Below, one piece after another: positions 45,447 through 53,855 of a stretch of 64,000 bases of DNA. Source of the stretch: Limnohabitans sp. Jir72 (GTDB lineage: Bacteria > Pseudomonadota > Gammaproteobacteria > Burkholderiales > Burkholderiaceae_C). How positions within the stretch are numbered: position 1 is the first letter of the stretch; the number at the start of each line of letters is the position of its first letter. Both the position numbers and the translations under genes were made by a program. The stretch covers positions 204,381 through 268,380 of the forward strand of contig NZ_NESC01000007.1 in the NCBI RefSeq assembly GCF_003063575.1, written 5' to 3'. Under the pieces are notes generated by a model. It did not search any database, was not told the DNA's origin, and worked only from the letters and a program-made list of their open reading frames with translations.

Positions 45447-45793
45447 TTGCAAAAAATCCGGCTTTGGTGGCAATGTTGTCCATAGTGTTATTCACAGTCG
45501 GCGAAGTGTCGCTGGCATCAAGTGGCAATCCATCCGTTCAACTTGCATGGAGACCAAAGACAGAAGTCCTCGAATATCATTCATGCGGATCTGCCGATGC
45601 ATGTTGGGTGGCGCAGGTTAAAAACAAAAAGACAAAAAAACGAGTCGTGTTACTCCGGTGCGATGGTGAAAATTTGTTTTCAATTCTGGGAAAAAATCCA
45701 GAGATAGTTGCGGCGGAGAATTGCCACCTATTTGAAAATGAAAGCAAATTCCAAGAGATACCCAAGGCACTTCGTACATTGCTGAATCGTTGA
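45443..45793 (+). CDS. Exported small protein, probable immunity protein
   Basis: 116 residues with signal peptide (VAMLSIVLFTVGEVSLASS). Mature part has Cys pairs (CGSADACW, LLRCDG, ENCHLF). Its start overlaps the hydrolase stop by 4 nt. A periplasmic immunity role is inferred from context only; no family recognised. Confidence 0.65.
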   Translation: MIAKNPALVAMLSIVLFTVGEVSLASSGNPSVQLAWRPKTEVLEYHSCGSADACWVAQVKNKKTKKRVVLLRCDGENLFSILGKNPEIVAAENCHLFENESKFQEIPKALRTLLNR

Positions 45794-45965
45794 AAAAATT
45801 GGACCCATGCGCTACTGCTTACTTTAGTGCGGCTTGGACATGTGGCGCTTGAGCAAAGAGCAGGAAATTTCGTAGGTTTGGGTGTACACCCTCAGTCGCA
45901 GACGCTGGCAACACCAGCGTAACGAAAGGGTGACTTTTTCTCAGATGTTTTATGGGAGACCTACC

Positions 45966-46382
45966 ATGGCCCAGCCATTGAAATCCCCTCTCGCTAAAGC
46001 TGGGCTCGCTGTGGTAGTGATGTCCTCGATATGGTTTGCGGTGTTTGAGTGGAACAGCTTCCACTTCACCGAGTTTGGCGATGAGCTTTGCTATAGCGCC
46101 AATCACGAGTACTACATCACGCGGCACCAAACCCTGTGGGAAAAGCTCACCAAAACCTATCCGCACGAATACGGGACGGCCAAGCTTTTCGATAAAACTG
46201 GAAAGTTGCTGTACGAAGGGAAAATTCACTTGAATTCACAGAACGGACCTGGCTGGCTGAGCAATCCGAATGAAGTCTATTTTCAAGGAGGAGCAAGCAC
46301 GGAAGATACGTGGATCTACAAGTTGCCAAGCTCGCCCGGCGGTCGAAGCCAAGCAAGTTGTTATCCCACCAAAATTGAGTGA
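45966..46382 (+). CDS. Membrane-anchored hypothetical protein
   Basis: 138 residues; N-terminal membrane anchor (AGLAVVVMSSIWFAVFEW) then a periplasmic domain (YGTAKLFDKTGKLLYEGKIH, TWIYKLPSSPGGRSQASCYP). May be a second immunity protein or an unrelated gene of the low-GC block. It follows a 170-nt gap holding an ACGCTGG/CCAGCGT hairpin. Confidence 0.55.
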   Translation: MAQPLKSPLAKAGLAVVVMSSIWFAVFEWNSFHFTEFGDELCYSANHEYYITRHQTLWEKLTKTYPHEYGTAKLFDKTGKLLYEGKIHLNSQNGPGWLSNPNEVYFQGGASTEDTWIYKLPSSPGGRSQASCYPTKIE

Positions 46383-46607
46383 TTGAGGTCATCGGAAGAC
46401 TCTCAAGAGCAGGATTACAAAAGCCAATGTGATCAGGTGCTGAATGAAATCGGTGATGGGCATGTGGTGCTCGCTTTGAAAATGAAATAACTGTTGCCGA
46501 GTTTTTTTCGGAGTCAAGAGATCATCGCGTCACGACTGCGTATAACTGCGGGGTGTTTTCCGGTTTTTGTTGTAGATCCAGAAGCCACAACAGAAAGACA
46601 CTTAAAA

Positions 46608-47273
46608 ATGTGCGCCCACTACGAATCCCCCCACGACAAAGCCCTGCTCAAAAAGCATTTCGGTATTGACCTGCCCAGCGAGCTGGCACGGCGCGATGTG
46701 TGGCCGGGCTACATGAGCACCTTCATTCGCCGCCACCCCCATGCAGATGTGGGGGATGACGCGGTACCCGAGCGTGAAGCGCTGATCGGCAGCTTTGGCC
46801 TGATCCCGCACTGGTCCAAAGACGACAAGATCGCCCGCCACACCTACAACGCCCGCATCGAAACCGTGGCGGAAAAACCCAGTTTCCGCGATGCCTGGAA
46901 ACGCGGGCAGCATTGCATCATCCCGGTGCAATCGTTTTTTGAACCCGACTGGCGCAGCGGCAAAGCCGTGCCCACCTGCATCACCCTGACCAACAGCGAG
47001 CCCATGGGCCTGGCGGGCTTGTGGGCGCAATGGCGATCACCCGCAGGCGAGACGGTGCACAGCTTCACGATGCTGACGATCAACGCCGACGAACACCCGT
47101 TCATGCGCAACTTCCACAAACCGCAGGACGAGAAACGCTCGGTGGTGATCCTGCCGCCTGAGCGGTATGACGAGTGGCTGCAGGCCAGCGCGGGTGAGAG
47201 TGGAGAATTTTTGCGGGCGTGGCCTGCGGAATACATGGCAGCGCAAGCCCCGCAGCAGTCGGGATTGCTGTAA
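46608..47273 (+). CDS. yedK: SOS response-associated peptidase, YedK/HMCES family
   Basis: 221 residues. Catalytic Cys2 is set by the start MCAHYES; an in-frame upstream start at 46494 would bury it and is rejected. NARIETVAEKPSFR and the later AGLWAQW, TINADEHPFMRN motifs follow. Such proteins form a thiazolidine crosslink with abasic sites in single-stranded DNA. Placed in the accessory zone. Confidence 0.88.
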   Translation: MCAHYESPHDKALLKKHFGIDLPSELARRDVWPGYMSTFIRRHPHADVGDDAVPEREALIGSFGLIPHWSKDDKIARHTYNARIETVAEKPSFRDAWKRGQHCIIPVQSFFEPDWRSGKAVPTCITLTNSEPMGLAGLWAQWRSPAGETVHSFTMLTINADEHPFMRNFHKPQDEKRSVVILPPERYDEWLQASAGESGEFLRAWPAEYMAAQAPQQSGLL

Positions 47274-47361
47274 AAAAAGCCCCCCAACCAACCAGCTGAG
47301 GGGCTCAAACAAAGCAAACATCAGAGCAACTGCAATGCAAGTGCATGCATCCCGACAATCG

Positions 47362-47383
47362 CATATACTTGCACATATACTTG
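47362..47383 (+). promoter_or_regulatory. Direct repeat upstream of vapBC
   Basis: CATATACTTG occurs twice, 12 bp apart (47362-47371 and 47374-47383), ~20 bp before the vapB start. Probably the VapB operator, by position. Confidence 0.55.
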
Positions 47384-47404
47384 ATCGATCACAAGAGGTG
47401 CGCC

Positions 47405-47635
47405 ATGTCACAAATCACGCTTTACCTGGACGATGCAACGCAGGCCTTGGTGGAACAGGCGGCCAAGGCCAATGGTGTGTCCAAGAGCCGTTGGGTGGCA
47501 GACATCATTCGCACTTATGCGGCACACGATTGGCCACAAGACTGTTTGGCGCTGGCCGGGCGTTTTGCCGATTTCCCTTTGCGTGACGACACAGCTTCTA
47601 CCCAGCCGGCCGATGTGCCGCGCTTGGGTTTTTGA
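47405..47635 (+). CDS. vapB: Ribbon-helix-helix antitoxin (VapB-like)
   Basis: 76 residues. RHH N-terminus QITLYLDDATQALVEQAAKANGVSKSRWVADIIR; C-terminal acidic/aromatic segment for toxin contact. ATG at 47405 with AGAGGTG upstream; a start at 47345 is not supported. Sits 9 nt upstream of vapC. Confidence 0.85.
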   Translation: MSQITLYLDDATQALVEQAAKANGVSKSRWVADIIRTYAAHDWPQDCLALAGRFADFPLRDDTASTQPADVPRLGF

Positions 47636-47644
47636 GGGGTCACG

Positions 47645-48052
47645 ATGCTGATTCTGGACAGCAACACCATCAGTTATTACTTCCGCGGTGACCCGCAGGT
47701 GGTGCCTCGTTTGCAGGCCGTGCGCCCTGCCGACTTGGGTGTGCCGGCGATTGTGGAATACGAGCTGCGTTATGGTTTGCTGCGTTTGCCGCAAGAGGCT
47801 GCAACGCCCAGGTTGGCGGCGTTGGCGCAGTTTTTACGCCCCATGCAAGTGCTGCCGTTTGATGCCGAGTGCGCCGCACATGCGGCCCGCATTCGCGTGA
47901 CTTTGGAGGCAGCAGGCACCCCCATCGGCCCGCATGACACCTTGATCGCCGCAACCGCTCTGCGCCACCAGGCGACCTTGGTCACACGCAATGTGCGGGA
48001 GTTTTCTCGGGTGCCGGGCTTGCATTGGGTGGATTGGCACGAGGAGGTTTGA
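47645..48052 (+). CDS. vapC: PIN-domain toxin VapC
   Basis: 135 residues; PIN RNase acidic residues Asp5 (LILDSN), Glu40 (VEYELRYGL) and Asp near 97 (GPHDTLIAATAL). VapC cleaves tRNA or rRNA; target here unknown. The vapB-vapC order and short gap are standard. Confidence 0.9.
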   Translation: MLILDSNTISYYFRGDPQVVPRLQAVRPADLGVPAIVEYELRYGLLRLPQEAATPRLAALAQFLRPMQVLPFDAECAAHAARIRVTLEAAGTPIGPHDTLIAATALRHQATLVTRNVREFSRVPGLHWVDWHEEV

Positions 48053-48068
48053 GGGTTTTTCGCGCACA

Positions 48069-48130
48069 TATCGCGCACGGGGTGCGACTCCTACATGGGG
48101 CTTATGGCATCGGCATCATCTCGATGCCGA
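48069..48130. repeat. REP-like element plus adjacent hairpin
   Basis: TATCGCGCACGGGGTGCG with CTCCTACAT is a diverged relative of the 37-bp unit at 20190. Next to it TCGGCATC/GATGCCGA forms a perfect 8-bp stem (48110-48130). A further partial copy (GGTGCGGCTCCTGCAT) follows near 48140. Confidence 0.7.
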
Positions 48131-48187
48131 AGGCCATCTGGGTGCGGCTCCTGCATGAGGCTTGAGAGATTTACATTTAAAAGCAGT

Positions 48188-48214
48188 CATTGTGACAGTT
48201 GTTATGTCACAATG
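48188..48214 (+). promoter_or_regulatory. Operator palindrome of the MerR gene
   Basis: Perfect 10-bp inverted repeat CATTGTGACA/TGTCACAATG with 7-bp spacer, just before the MerR start at 48220. MerR proteins bind such dyads; autoregulation is inferred. Confidence 0.7.
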
Positions 48215-48219
48215 ACAGC

Positions 48220-48612
48220 ATGACCACCACTTATTCCATTGACCAGCTGTGTGCGCTGTGCGATTTGTCCAAGCGCACGGTTCGCTATTACATGCAGCTG
48301 GGGCTGGTGGATCGCCCTGTGGGCGAGACGCGGGCCGCGCATTACACGCCCGTTCATCTGGGCCAGCTCATGCAGATCCGCAAGCTGGCCGATGCGGGGG
48401 TGTCTCTGGAGCGCATTCGCGAGGTGATGGCTGGCGGCCAGTCGCCAGTGCCAGACCGACCGGCCCAGCCGGGGGCCATCCGGGTGTTGAGCCATGTGTT
48501 CATCGCGCCGGGGGTGGAGCTGCAAATCGATCCGCAAGCAGCGGGCTTGTCACCCGAACAACTTCGCGCTTGGGTGCGCACCGTCATGTCCGAATGGGAG
48601 AAACAAAAATGA
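48220..48612 (+). CDS. MerR-family regulator
   Basis: 130 residues. HTH SIDQLCALCDLSKRTVRYYMQLGLVDRP, then a short effector part with no Cys cluster, so metal sensing is not obvious. The ATG at 48220 gives MTTTYSIDQL; upstream codons lie in the operator. Overlaps the VIT-VWA gene by ATGA. Confidence 0.87.
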   Translation: MTTTYSIDQLCALCDLSKRTVRYYMQLGLVDRPVGETRAAHYTPVHLGQLMQIRKLADAGVSLERIREVMAGGQSPVPDRPAQPGAIRVLSHVFIAPGVELQIDPQAAGLSPEQLRAWVRTVMSEWEKQK

Positions 48613-51131
48613 GCAATTCTGAAATGGGCTTGCAAAGCCGCAGGGGGGAACCAGTGGCACTGCAGTCGGTGCAGGCCCAGGGCAAGTTGCATGGGCCCAT
48701 GCTGCGCATGAAGCTGCGCCAGGCTTACCGCAACACCACCGACGAAAACTTAGAGTGCGTCTACACCTTTCCGCTGGCTTGGGGCAGTGTGTTGTTGGGC
48801 ATGGCTGTGGAGCTCAATGGCAAGCGCATGACCGGCACGGTGGCGCCCAAAAAACAGGCCGAGGCCACCTATGAAAAAGCCATCGAGTCGGGCGATTTGC
48901 CGGTGATGCTGGAGCGGTCGGGCAAGGATTTGTACACCGCCAACTTGGGCAATTTGCAGCCGGGTGACGAGGCGGTGATCGAGCTGGAATACGCCCAGTT
49001 GCTGCGCCTAGAGGGTGGCATGCTGCGCGTGAGTTTGCCCACCACGATTGCGCCACGCTATGGCGATGCGCATGCCCAAGGCGGGCTGGCACCGCACCAG
49101 ACGGCGGCCACCAGCGCTTTGGCCGAGTACCGTTTGTATGTGTCGCTGGAGGTGGCCAACCCGCTGGGGCTGGGCACGATCACCAGCCCCTCGCACGGGG
49201 TGCAGTTGGTCAAGCACCAAAGCGGCGTGACCGTGAAGCTGCAAAGCAAGGCTTGGCTGGACCGCGATTTTGTGTTGACGGTGCATGGGCTCAAGGACAT
49301 GACCTTTGCCTTGGCCAGCGCAGACGCGACGCAGCCAGGCCAGTACACACTGCTGGCCAGCGCTGTGGCGCAATGGGATGCAACGCAGGTGCGCCCTGCC
49401 CCGCTGCGCATGAAAGTGCTGGTGGACGGCTCGGGCTCGATGCAGGGCGACAGCAATGAGCAGGCCCGCGATGCGCTGGACTGGTTGTTTCACCAGCTAC
49501 AGGCCGATGACGAGGTGTCGATGACGCGCTTTGGCAGCCAGACGGTGCATGTGTTGCCGCGCCTGCAAAAGTGCACCGAGGCTTATCAGCGGCGCTTGCG
49601 TGCCGAGGCGCGCAACATCCAGGCCGATTTGGGTGGCACCGAGATGGAACACGCCTTGCGCAATGTGATGGCCATCACCCACGAGGACGAGGAGCCTGTG
49701 GGTTCGGCCAGCATTTTGCTGATCACCGATGGCGAGGTGTGGGACATCGAGAACATTGTGGCCAGCGTGCGCCAGCGGGGGCACCGTGTGTTTGCCTTGG
49801 GGGTGGGCAGCTCGCCTGCCGAGAGTTTGCTGCGCGAGTTGGCCGAGGTCAGCGGTGGTGCCTGCGAGATGGTCAGCCCCCGTCAGAGCATGCAGCAGGC
49901 GGTGGCACGTTTGCTCGATCGCATGCGCCGCTCGTGCGCGGTCAATTGCAGCGTGGTCAGCGATGCGCCTGTGCTTGAACAATCGCCGGGCGCCAAAGAG
50001 ATCACGCAAGGCGACACCTTGCACCAGTGGGCGCAAGTGAGCAGCCGCCCTGCCGCCGCACCGGCCTTGCAGTGGACGCTGGCGGGCCAGACCTTCACCC
50101 GTCAAGCAGAGCACCTGGTCTGGGACGAAGACGGCATCTTGCCGCGCCTGTGCGCTGCGCAGCGTTTGCTGGACACCAGCGACGAAACACGCCAAAGCGC
50201 CTTGGCCGTGCAATACCAGCTGGTGACAAAGCACACCAACTTCATCTTGGTGCACGAACGTGCGGCGGGCGACAAGGCGCAAGACCTGCCCTTGCTGCAG
50301 CAAGTGGCGCAAATGCAGGCGGCCGGTGCTGGGGGGCATGGCACGGTGATGAACGATCGGAAGATCGTTCGTCATCAAACCGGCCCACTGCAGGTGTTGC
50401 GCTGCAGCACCGATCATGTGACCACGCCCACACACATGCCGAGCAAAACGGGCATCAACACGCCAGCCCTGTGGCGCAGCAACCGCACACACGCGGCATC
50501 TCGCGTGGATGGCATGGCCAATGCGGGGATGGATGACATCGAGATTCCGGCCTTTTTGCGCAAGCAGGCCGATGGCGATGATGCGCCCGCAGCCCAGCAA
50601 AGCAACCCAGCACCGAAGGTGATCAAGGCCTCGGTATCGGCCATGCCGACACCGGTGTCACCGGTCAAGAAGGCGTCCAGTTCCGATGCGGCCTCTGCGG
50701 CCATGCTGTCGCCAGACTATTGGCGCAAGCAGCGCGAGAAAACTTACGGCGATCAGTTCACGCAACTGTCCAAGGTGTTGCACAGTCTGGACGATCCGGC
50801 CAACCCTTTGGTGGCGCTGCTGGAGAAGTTCAATGCGCAGGCTTACGGCAATCGGGGTTTCCGATCGGCCTTGTCGGTGACGTTGAGCACAGCGCGCACA
50901 GCCTTCATGGCCGACTTCATCTTGCAGCACGCCAAGGCCTTGGGCAGTCCGGCCATGGTGTGGGCGGTGATGTTGCTGTGGCTGGCCGATGCCAAAGGAT
51001 TGCACCTGGACCACCATGCTCGCCGCCTGCTGGAGTCTGAGCTGGGCCAAGCACAGGGCAGTGCCAAAGACCAGCTGCTGCAAAGCCTGAACAATGCGGC
51101 CCAGCCTGGTGGGGCGCAAAAGGCGGCTTAA
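48609..51131 (+). CDS. VIT- and VWA-domain protein
   Basis: 840 residues. VIT domain ~1-135 (RQAYRNTTDENLECVYTFPL, ATYEKAIESGD); VWA domain ~268-445 with MIDAS DGSGS at 273-277 and ITDGEVWD; C-terminal Ala/Pro-rich linker then a helical domain ~700-840. No signal peptide, so probably cytosolic. Coupled to MerR by ATGA; similar MerR/VIT-VWA pairs exist in proteobacteria, function unknown. Confidence 0.85.
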   Translation: MSNSEMGLQSRRGEPVALQSVQAQGKLHGPMLRMKLRQAYRNTTDENLECVYTFPLAWGSVLLGMAVELNGKRMTGTVAPKKQAEATYEKAIESGDLPVMLERSGKDLYTANLGNLQPGDEAVIELEYAQLLRLEGGMLRVSLPTTIAPRYGDAHAQGGLAPHQTAATSALAEYRLYVSLEVANPLGLGTITSPSHGVQLVKHQSGVTVKLQSKAWLDRDFVLTVHGLKDMTFALASADATQPGQYTLLASAVAQWDATQVRPAPLRMKVLVDGSGSMQGDSNEQARDALDWLFHQLQADDEVSMTRFGSQTVHVLPRLQKCTEAYQRRLRAEARNIQADLGGTEMEHALRNVMAITHEDEEPVGSASILLITDGEVWDIENIVASVRQRGHRVFALGVGSSPAESLLRELAEVSGGACEMVSPRQSMQQAVARLLDRMRRSCAVNCSVVSDAPVLEQSPGAKEITQGDTLHQWAQVSSRPAAAPALQWTLAGQTFTRQAEHLVWDEDGILPRLCAAQRLLDTSDETRQSALAVQYQLVTKHTNFILVHERAAGDKAQDLPLLQQVAQMQAAGAGGHGTVMNDRKIVRHQTGPLQVLRCSTDHVTTPTHMPSKTGINTPALWRSNRTHAASRVDGMANAGMDDIEIPAFLRKQADGDDAPAAQQSNPAPKVIKASVSAMPTPVSPVKKASSSDAASAAMLSPDYWRKQREKTYGDQFTQLSKVLHSLDDPANPLVALLEKFNAQAYGNRGFRSALSVTLSTARTAFMADFILQHAKALGSPAMVWAVMLLWLADAKGLHLDHHARRLLESELGQAQGSAKDQLLQSLNNAAQPGGAQKAA

Positions 51132-51293
51132 GAAATCAAGGCCAGCCGATGCAAAGAACGGCCAGCCTTGGTGTGCCTTGCAACGGCTCAGGGCCGTTGC
51201 GCCCTCTCACTTGGCAGCGTAACGGTTGGGGCATTTCTCGCGCATGGTCATGCCGGTCTTCCCATCGGTGGGAATGTTGCCCAAGCGTTTGGC

Positions 51294-52184
51294 TTATTCC
51301 TCGGTGTCGGGCGGCAAGCCCTCGAGTGCACCTTGCACCGCAGGGCCAGTCACCACGTTGCGCAGTGTTTCGCGCAGCATTTTCTTTTCGGGCAGGCTCA
51401 GGGCGCGGGCCAGGCGCTGGCGCATGCGCAGCAGCAGTTGGCGGTCGACTTCTTGTGGAATGCCTCGGCTAATTTGCAGGGCGTCACGCAGGTCTTCACG
51501 CAGGTCTTCGGGCTCTTCGTCCCACCAGGCGGCGACGACTTCTTGCATGGATTTGCGCAGCTCTTCGACGTCTTCCACCGCCAGGCCCATGCCGGTGGGG
51601 ATTTTGCCTTGCAGCATGTCGGTAAGGGCTTGCGAGTTGACCACCACGCGGCGATCGGCCTGGGCCAGCAGACGGGCCCAACCCGGGTCGGTGCGGACCA
51701 TTTGCGGCATGTTGCGGGCCGACTCGTCGGCCAGCAGGTGCACGCTCAGGCCGCTGAGCTGGGCTTCGTCGATGGTGGCCAAAAAGCGTTCATCGTCGCT
51801 GGCCACCAGCACGTGGTCGCAGGCGTGGTGTTCGGCCAGTTGCTTGAGGTCGTGGCCCAGTGAGCGCAACAGCGATGCACCGCCATCGGCGTCGTGGGCT
51901 TGCACCAAGCGCACGATCTGGTCGTCGATGACCAAGCCATCGGAGCGGTCGCTGTACCAGTAGATGCGTTTGAGGTCGACGTCCAGTGCCGAATGGGCCA
52001 GTGCTTGCGACAGCAGGCTGAGCAGACCCTGACGGTTGACGGTTTCACCCGTGGCACCCAATGCGCCTTGCTGGGCCATCCAGATCAGGAATCGGCCGTC
52101 GATAAGGGCCATGCAGGTGCCACTGCGCTGTTCGCCAAAACGGCGGTCAGGACGGGGGGCTTGAGAGAAGTAATCACGCTTCAT
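51294..52184 (-). CDS. NYN/PIN-like domain protein
   Basis: 296 residues. MALIDGRFLIWMAQQG at ~25 and HVLVASDDERFLATIDEAQ with acidic residues fit a NYN-type RNase fold; the C-terminal 120 residues are helical and acidic (EDVEELRKSMQEVV). Convergent with the VIT-VWA gene. In-frame sense codons continue for 28 codons after its TAA stop at 51294. Confidence 0.7.
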   Translation of the reverse strand: MKRDYFSQAPRPDRRFGEQRSGTCMALIDGRFLIWMAQQGALGATGETVNRQGLLSLLSQALAHSALDVDLKRIYWYSDRSDGLVIDDQIVRLVQAHDADGGASLLRSLGHDLKQLAEHHACDHVLVASDDERFLATIDEAQLSGLSVHLLADESARNMPQMVRTDPGWARLLAQADRRVVVNSQALTDMLQGKIPTGMGLAVEDVEELRKSMQEVVAAWWDEEPEDLREDLRDALQISRGIPQEVDRQLLLRMRQRLARALSLPEKKMLRETLRNVVTGPAVQGALEGLPPDTEE

Positions 52185-52302
52185 GAATAAACCTATACGA
52201 ATAAAAAGAAACCATAGCGCTGCTAAAGAATGCAGCGGGTCTTATTTTACGGCGGCTTGAGCCCGGCACCAATGCGCTGGGGCCATCCTGAACGCGCGGG
52301 AG

Positions 52303-53043
52303 TCAGTTCCAGCTGTAGGTCAGGGCCGCATAGCCGGTGGCTTGACCGGCCCGGTCCACCATGGGGCTGTTGCGCACAGCGCTGTCCCAAGCGCGGTAGC
52401 GGCCCAGCAGCTGCAGCGCCCAGGGCCCTTGCAAGGGCACCGTGGCGTGCAAGGACAGCACCGGCACGGTGGATGCGCCCGCCTGATAAGCAGGCAAACC
52501 GGGCGACGATTGGGCGGAGGACACACCGTACAGGTGCTGCACATACGCGGCGCTGCGGTGCTCCACACCCAGCTGCGGGTACAAGGTGGCACGGCCCAAA
52601 GCCAGTTTGCCCGCCCAGGTCAGCTCCAGCAGTTGACCACCCGAGGTGCTGTCGTGAAAAACATAAGCAAACACGCCGCCCATGGCGGTGCGCTGAAAAG
52701 TGCCCAGCCCCACCGGCACGGGGGCAGAGCGGTCACCCGCTGTGCTGAAGGGGGTCTTGTGGGCTTTGAAGCCTTCCGTGCTCACTCGGGCGACCAGCTC
52801 CAGATGGCCCTCGCCCATGGGCAAGGCCTTGACGCCGAAGGTGTCCACACGCGCATAAAAGCGGCCGTAATCACCATAAACGTAAGGCATGGCGCTGACG
52901 GTGCCGCTGGCCCCCTGCACCACCGGCTGGCTGGCCACCAGCATGCCGCCCGCGTCGCCCACAAAGTGATCGGGGAAAGCAGACTGCGCCTGCGCCACCG
53001 AACCAAGAGCCATCCAAATCAACAGTGTGTGCTTCATGTTCAT
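52303..53043 (-). CDS. MipA/OmpV-family outer-membrane protein
   Basis: 246 residues with signal peptide (LLIWMALGSVAQAQS), Gly/aromatic-rich alternating strands and a C-terminal YAALTYSWN typical of porin-like barrels. MipA relatives scaffold murein synthesis; OmpV has other roles. Divergent from the NUDIX gene. Confidence 0.75.
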   Translation of the reverse strand: MNMKHTLLIWMALGSVAQAQSAFPDHFVGDAGGMLVASQPVVQGASGTVSAMPYVYGDYGRFYARVDTFGVKALPMGEGHLELVARVSTEGFKAHKTPFSTAGDRSAPVPVGLGTFQRTAMGGVFAYVFHDSTSGGQLLELTWAGKLALGRATLYPQLGVEHRSAAYVQHLYGVSSAQSSPGLPAYQAGASTVPVLSLHATVPLQGPWALQLLGRYRAWDSAVRNSPMVDRAGQATGYAALTYSWN

Positions 53044-53122
53044 GATCCATCTCCTGCCTCGAATTGTGCAACAAGGTGTACCCACAGGCGAATTGCCGCT
53101 GCGGTCGGTTATAAATACCGCT

Positions 53123-53848
53123 GTGTCCAAACCTTTGTCCATCGATCCCCGCACGGCCCCCATTCACCGGGTTGACCATGACTTGCCCGCCGTGCCTTGG
53201 GCGCAAATGCAGCCCGATGCGTTGAGGGCGCGTTTTGCGCATGCGCCCGAGTGGACGCCCGAGGTGGTGCGCGAACCCCAGTTCTCGACCCGCGCGCCTT
53301 CAGAGGCGGCGGTGCTGGTGCCGATTGTCATGCGAGGGCCGGCGGCGTCCGAGCCGACGGTGCTGTTGACGCAGCGCACGGCGCACCTGTCCACGCACTC
53401 GGGACAAATTGCCTTTCCGGGCGGCAAGGTCGACGCCGACGATGCCGATATACAAGCCACCGCTTTGCGCGAAGCGCAAGAAGAAGTCGGCCTGGACCCG
53501 CGCCATGTTCAGGTGATTGGCCAGTTGCCGCTGTACATCACGGGCAGCTCGTTTTGGGTCACGCCAGTCATTGGCCTGGTCTCGCCCGACATCGAGCTGC
53601 AACCCAACCCCGATGAGGTTGACGATGTATTCGAGGTGCCACTGGCCTTTTTGATGAACCCTGCGCACCACCGCCACCACAGCATGATGTGGCAAGGGGC
53701 GCAGCGGCAGTGGTTTTCCATACCTTACCAAGAAAGCCGCCTCAACGCAGATGGCGAACAGGCCTTGGTTGAACGCTATATCTGGGGGGCGACGGCAGCG
53801 ATGCTGCGCAACCTTTACCGTTTTTTGATGATCCATCCTGCAGGATGA
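53123..53848 (+). CDS. CoA pyrophosphatase, NUDIX family
   Basis: About 241 residues from GTG at 53123. Nudix box GGKVDADDADIQATALREAQEEVGL matches G-x5-E-x7-REUxEExGU except Asp replaces the first Glu. The UPF0035-like TRTAHLSTHSGQIAFPGG segment marks CoA pyrophosphatases (YeaB/NUDT7). Start could also be at 53027. Confidence 0.88.
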   Translation: MSKPLSIDPRTAPIHRVDHDLPAVPWAQMQPDALRARFAHAPEWTPEVVREPQFSTRAPSEAAVLVPIVMRGPAASEPTVLLTQRTAHLSTHSGQIAFPGGKVDADDADIQATALREAQEEVGLDPRHVQVIGQLPLYITGSSFWVTPVIGLVSPDIELQPNPDEVDDVFEVPLAFLMNPAHHRHHSMMWQGAQRQWFSIPYQESRLNADGEQALVERYIWGATAAMLRNLYRFLMIHPAG

Positions 53849-53855
53849 TTTGAGC

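Noticed and set aside
47279..47306. Terminator after the YedK-type gene
   Set aside because: AGCCCC/GGGGCT stem is imperfect, with a long loop and no T run on the plus strand.
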